64,000 bases of DNA from Shewanella hanedai (GTDB taxonomy: Bacteria > Pseudomonadota > Gammaproteobacteria > Enterobacterales > Shewanellaceae): assembly GCF_007197645.1 (NCBI RefSeq), contig NZ_VKGK01000002.1, positions 1-64,000 of the forward strand, given 5' to 3'. A program made the position numbers and the translations under genes. The notes under the pieces were generated by a model. The model was given only the letters and a program-made list of their open reading frames with translations. It was not told where the DNA came from and did no database searches. Positions 61,440-64,000 of this stretch are shown here, piece by piece (position 1 is the stretch's first letter; each line of letters opens with the position of its first letter).

Positions 61440-62279
61440 CTAATAACCGTTAGCACTGTTATCCGGTGAAAAATGCTCACCTGGTACCCGATAAATATTG
61501 GTTTCGATACTGCCATCAGCGTTAAGTTCAAGTAGACGGTAACCTGGCTGAAGTGCATCCAAGGCAAAATAGGAAGATTTAGGTTTAAACTGAATACAGG
61601 TAGACGGTGTTGCCATGAGTTGTATTGGACCAAAGTGTCCTGAATATTCTTTGTCTATCTGCTGATGCACGTGCCCCCATAGTAAACCTTTCACTTGTGG
61701 AAGCAGAGCTACTTGTTCAAGAAACTCATTACCGTTACTCATCCAATGCTGATCCAACCAAGCACAATTAACCAAAATAGGGTTATGGTGCATCACAAGT
61801 AAGATGTGACGCTCAGGCTCATCCTCGGCAGCCGATTTGATAAGCTCAAGCTCAGACTCTGACATAAAGCCACCAGGCTTACCGTGAACAGTTGAGTCCA
61901 GCATAATAATTTGCCAGCTGCCGGCGAGAATACGTCTTTTACCTGAAATTTTAGGGCCCTGCATATTCAATCGCATGATCCTAGGATCATCATGATTACC
62001 CGGCAAATAATGACAAGGAAGGCCTAACGGAGAAATGGCTTTGACAAAGTTATGGTATGACGCTGCAGAGTAATCTTGACTGATATCTCCAGATGCTAGC
62101 ATGAAGTCAGCAGAGCAATGATCTGCACCTATGGTGTCCAGAACCGCTTGCAAACTAAGGGCTGTATTCACTCCTAATAGCTGAGCATCATGATCGGCAA
62201 ACAGGTGGGGATCCGTAACTTGTACGATCTTCACGCTGGCTTCAACATCAATGGAATAAGAGATGGCCTCTTCTAACAC
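61440..62279 (-). CDS. cpdA: 3',5'-cAMP phosphodiesterase CpdA
   Basis: 279 residues from GTG 62279 with AGGG upstream. Calcineurin-like metallophosphatase: TDPHLFADHDAQLLGVNT, GDISQD, PGNHDDPR, VMHHNP and WGHVHQ supply the two-metal site. It hydrolyses cAMP to AMP and so lowers CRP activity; crp is also in this window. It follows yqiB by nine bases. Confidence 0.96.
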   Translation of the reverse strand: MLEEAISYSIDVEASVKIVQVTDPHLFADHDAQLLGVNTALSLQAVLDTIGADHCSADFMLASGDISQDYSAASYHNFVKAISPLGLPCHYLPGNHDDPRIMRLNMQGPKISGKRRILAGSWQIIMLDSTVHGKPGGFMSESELELIKSAAEDEPERHILLVMHHNPILVNCAWLDQHWMSNGNEFLEQVALLPQVKGLLWGHVHQQIDKEYSGHFGPIQLMATPSTCIQFKPKSSYFALDALQPGYRLLELNADGSIETNIYRVPGEHFSPDNSANGY

Positions 62280-62288
62280 ATTCTAACC

Positions 62289-62750
62289 CTAAGATTTTGA
62301 CAGACAATTGGTACTCATATGACCACCAATCTTTAATAATTCTTCCAGAAAAGCATTCACTTGATACTTCTCGTCACGATGGTACATACGTATATTTGGA
62401 TAATCATATACTGGACTTAGCTGAGAAATCTGTCGACTAGTTAACACTTCTGCTAATTTAGCATCATGATAAACACGAACTGTTACACAAGGTACATGAA
62501 TATAGTCAGATTTACCTACGCTCCTTGAGATCTCAATCAACTGGGTATAATTAGTATTCTCAATTAAGCGAACACTCAAACTGCCCATCTTATCTTCAAC
62601 CAACCAGTTATCGCCTTGACTAGCCTGATCAGGTAACCACTTCAATATATAAAAGTAGTTTCGCCCACAAAGAGCTAAAAACTTATTGATGTCGGGTTGA
62701 TACCTCTTATGGTTCAACTGGCCCTTTTGAGGGTTTACCATCTTACTCAA
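62289..62750 (-). CDS. yqiB: DUF1249 protein YqiB
   Basis: 153 residues. The DUF1249 core has FLALCGRNYFYILKWLP, SVRLIENTNYTQLIEI and VRVYHDAKLAEVLTSRQIS. The start taken is TTG 62750 because AGGAG lies six bases upstream; ATG 62741 is the alternative with a poor site. Position between nudF and cpdA is conserved with E. coli. Function unknown. Confidence 0.92.
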   Translation of the reverse strand: MSKMVNPQKGQLNHKRYQPDINKFLALCGRNYFYILKWLPDQASQGDNWLVEDKMGSLSVRLIENTNYTQLIEISRSVGKSDYIHVPCVTVRVYHDAKLAEVLTSRQISQLSPVYDYPNIRMYHRDEKYQVNAFLEELLKIGGHMSTNCLSKS

Positions 62751-62760
62751 TACTATCTCC

Positions 62761-63384
62761 TCACCTCACTGAGGTTTCAGGGTTATTTTGTAGGCAAAGA
62801 TAGTTCAACTCAAGCCATTGAAGCCCTATTACTGTCGATGCATTATTAATTATACCATCTTTAACTAAAGTGAAAGCCTCTACCCGACTCATGACATGCA
62901 CCTGTATATCTTCATTTTCATCATCGAGTCCATGAACACCTTTAGCCAAGCTCGCATCGACATCAGCCCAAAAGAAGTCAAACTTTTCACTTGTACCACC
63001 AGGGCTGGCAAAATAGCTAGAAACTAAGTGCACCTGTTTCGCTTTAAGCCCTGATTCCTCTAACAGCTCTCTGTGGGCAACATCCTTTGACTCTTCTCCG
63101 GGCTCAATCATCCCTGCGACTAATTCGAACAACCAAGGTGTTTGCCCTGAGTGAATAACGGGAATACGTATCTGTTCAATCAACACCACTTGGTCTGTTT
63201 TAGGATCATAAGGAAGAACCACAACAGCGTTGCCTCGCTCAAACACTTCTCGTTTAACTTCCCCGCTCCAACCACCTTTGAATAATTTATGCTTAAATCG
63301 ATATTCATCCATGGTAAAGAAACCATTAAATACGTTCGTAACTTCCAACAACTCGATATCTTGACGATTAAATCTCTGTTTCAT
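62761..63384 (-). CDS. nudF: ADP-ribose pyrophosphatase NudF
   Basis: 207 residues from ATG 63384, which has GAGG seven bases upstream; ATG 63390 is too close to that site. Nudix box GMIEPGEESKDVAHRELLEE fits Gx5Ex7REx2EE. VVLIEQIRIPV and the C-terminal DENEDIQVHVMSR fit the ADP-ribose group. It splits ADP-ribose to AMP and ribose 5-phosphate. First gene of its operon, divergent from tolC. Confidence 0.95.
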   Translation of the reverse strand: MKQRFNRQDIELLEVTNVFNGFFTMDEYRFKHKLFKGGWSGEVKREVFERGNAVVVLPYDPKTDQVVLIEQIRIPVIHSGQTPWLFELVAGMIEPGEESKDVAHRELLEESGLKAKQVHLVSSYFASPGGTSEKFDFFWADVDASLAKGVHGLDDENEDIQVHVMSRVEAFTLVKDGIINNASTVIGLQWLELNYLCLQNNPETSVR

Positions 63385-63515
63385 TCCCATACCTCTATTT
63401 ATCCAGTCATACACAAACCTGAATGAAAAATAATAAAAAATACCTACAACACAAGACTAGCGCCAATTTAGAGAGAAAAAACATAATTAAAATCAAAAAC
63501 TGTTACACTTCCAAG

Positions 63516-63545
63516 TTGACTTAAAAACAGGTAATTTCTTAATAT
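63516..63545 (+). promoter_or_regulatory. Candidate sigma-70 promoter of tolC
   Basis: TTGACT (63516-63521) and TAATAT (63540-63545) are 18 bp apart, close to consensus. The expected 5' leader is about 145 nt. It lies in the nudF-tolC divergent region. Confidence 0.55.
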
Positions 63546-63696
63546 CTATCTTTAAAAGATTATCACCATTAAGTTTAGATGTATCGGGAAGCGTCGGGAA
63601 GCGCAAACCGCCTCTCATTTATGTGTGAGGTATCATTTAGCTCTACGCAGTTAATTTGCTCCTCCAGTGGAGGATTTTGTCTAAAAAGGACAACTA

Positions 63697-64000
63697 ATGA
63701 AATTCAAGATCCGAACGATATGTGCAGCCCTTACGCTTGCAGCAGCAACCTCAGCGGTTCAGGCCGATGACTTATTGCAGATATATCAACAAGCTTTAAC
63801 CAGCGATCCTATTGCGCAACAAGCCCAAGCTCAACGTAATGCACTCTATGAGAAAATAGAAGAAAATCGCGCACCTTTACTGCCAACTATCAGCGCAAGC
63901 ATAGGTTATGGTAAAAGCTGGCACGATGAAGAGAATCAAGCACAAACTGATGCAAGCGGACTCAATGGCGGTGTAACCCTAAATCAAGTCATTTATGACC
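63697..64000 (+). CDS. tolC: Outer-membrane channel TolC (5' part, runs off the window)
   Basis: 101 codons are visible from ATG 63697, with AAGGA six bases upstream. A signal peptide (CAALTLAAATSAVQA) precedes DDLLQIYQQALTSDP, AQAQRNALYEKIEENRAPLLP and ISASIGYGKSW, as in E. coli TolC (ENLMQVYQQA...). Truncated by the window edge, not by mutation. It serves multidrug and type I export. Divergent nudF confirms the E. coli-type neighbourhood. Confidence 0.95.
   Translation, partial: MKFKIRTICAALTLAAATSAVQADDLLQIYQQALTSDPIAQQAQAQRNALYEKIEENRAPLLPTISASIGYGKSWHDEENQAQTDASGLNGGVTLNQVIYD

Overview
The window looks like a chromosomal segment of a marine gammaproteobacterium, most likely Shewanella or a close Alteromonadales relative. 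This is inferred from gene order, protein features and dispersed repeats; no database was searched. Most of it is conserved backbone that matches several blocks known from E. coli: yheT-yheU-prkB ... crp, argD ... pabA, sspA-sspB, petA-petB-petC, tsaE-amiB-mutL-miaA-hfq-hflX-hflK-hflC, a tRNA-Gly(GCC) cluster beside orn, rsgA-psd-mscM, and tolC | nudF-yqiB-cpdA-yqiA-parE ... parC. No prophage, CRISPR array, toxin-antitoxin pair or complete insertion sequence was found.

Layout. 1-841 is repeat-rich and gene-free: the probable 5' end of a group II intron running off the left edge, an attC-like hairpin, and two families of nested palindromes. 842-3005 holds a GMC flavoprotein dehydrogenase with a small Tat-signal partner. 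3159-5367 is yheT-yheU-prkB. 5368-13605 is accessory: direct repeats, a czcCBA-type heavy-metal RND efflux operon with a CzcI-like histidine-rich protein, a MITE and a Sel1-repeat protein. 14067-17175 is crp followed by a PepSY protein and a two-component system. 17235-22056 is arginine succinyltransferase-pathway catabolism (argD/astC, astA, astD) plus a DUF1338 enzyme. A second MITE, an HDOD protein, an S9 peptidase, pabA and a diguanylate cyclase follow. 28589-32282 holds sspAB and the cytochrome bc1 operon; 32606-41004 is the long hfq/mutL/hfl superoperon.

41005-43796 holds a 53-residue membrane ORF, an unknown helical protein and a tRNA-Gly(GCC) array in which four intact genes are interleaved with five degenerate tRNA-like relics. 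43797-52663 holds orn, rsgA-psd-DMT transporter, mscM-GDPD and a hydroxyacid dehydrogenase. 53145-64000 holds an Aer-like chemoreceptor, a bacterioferritin-associated ferredoxin under a Fur-box-like site, parC, a sorbosone-dehydrogenase-like gene, parE, yqiA, cpdA, yqiB, nudF and, divergently, the 5' part of tolC.

Functional links: crp and cpdA are the receptor and the degrading enzyme of one cAMP circuit. parC and parE form topoisomerase IV. The AST genes feed arginine nitrogen and carbon into glutamate and succinate. The efflux operon plus the CzcI-like protein form one metal-resistance unit lying between prkB and crp. The most unusual structure is the tRNA-Gly/relic array; next come the two MITEs and the intron/attC-like left edge.
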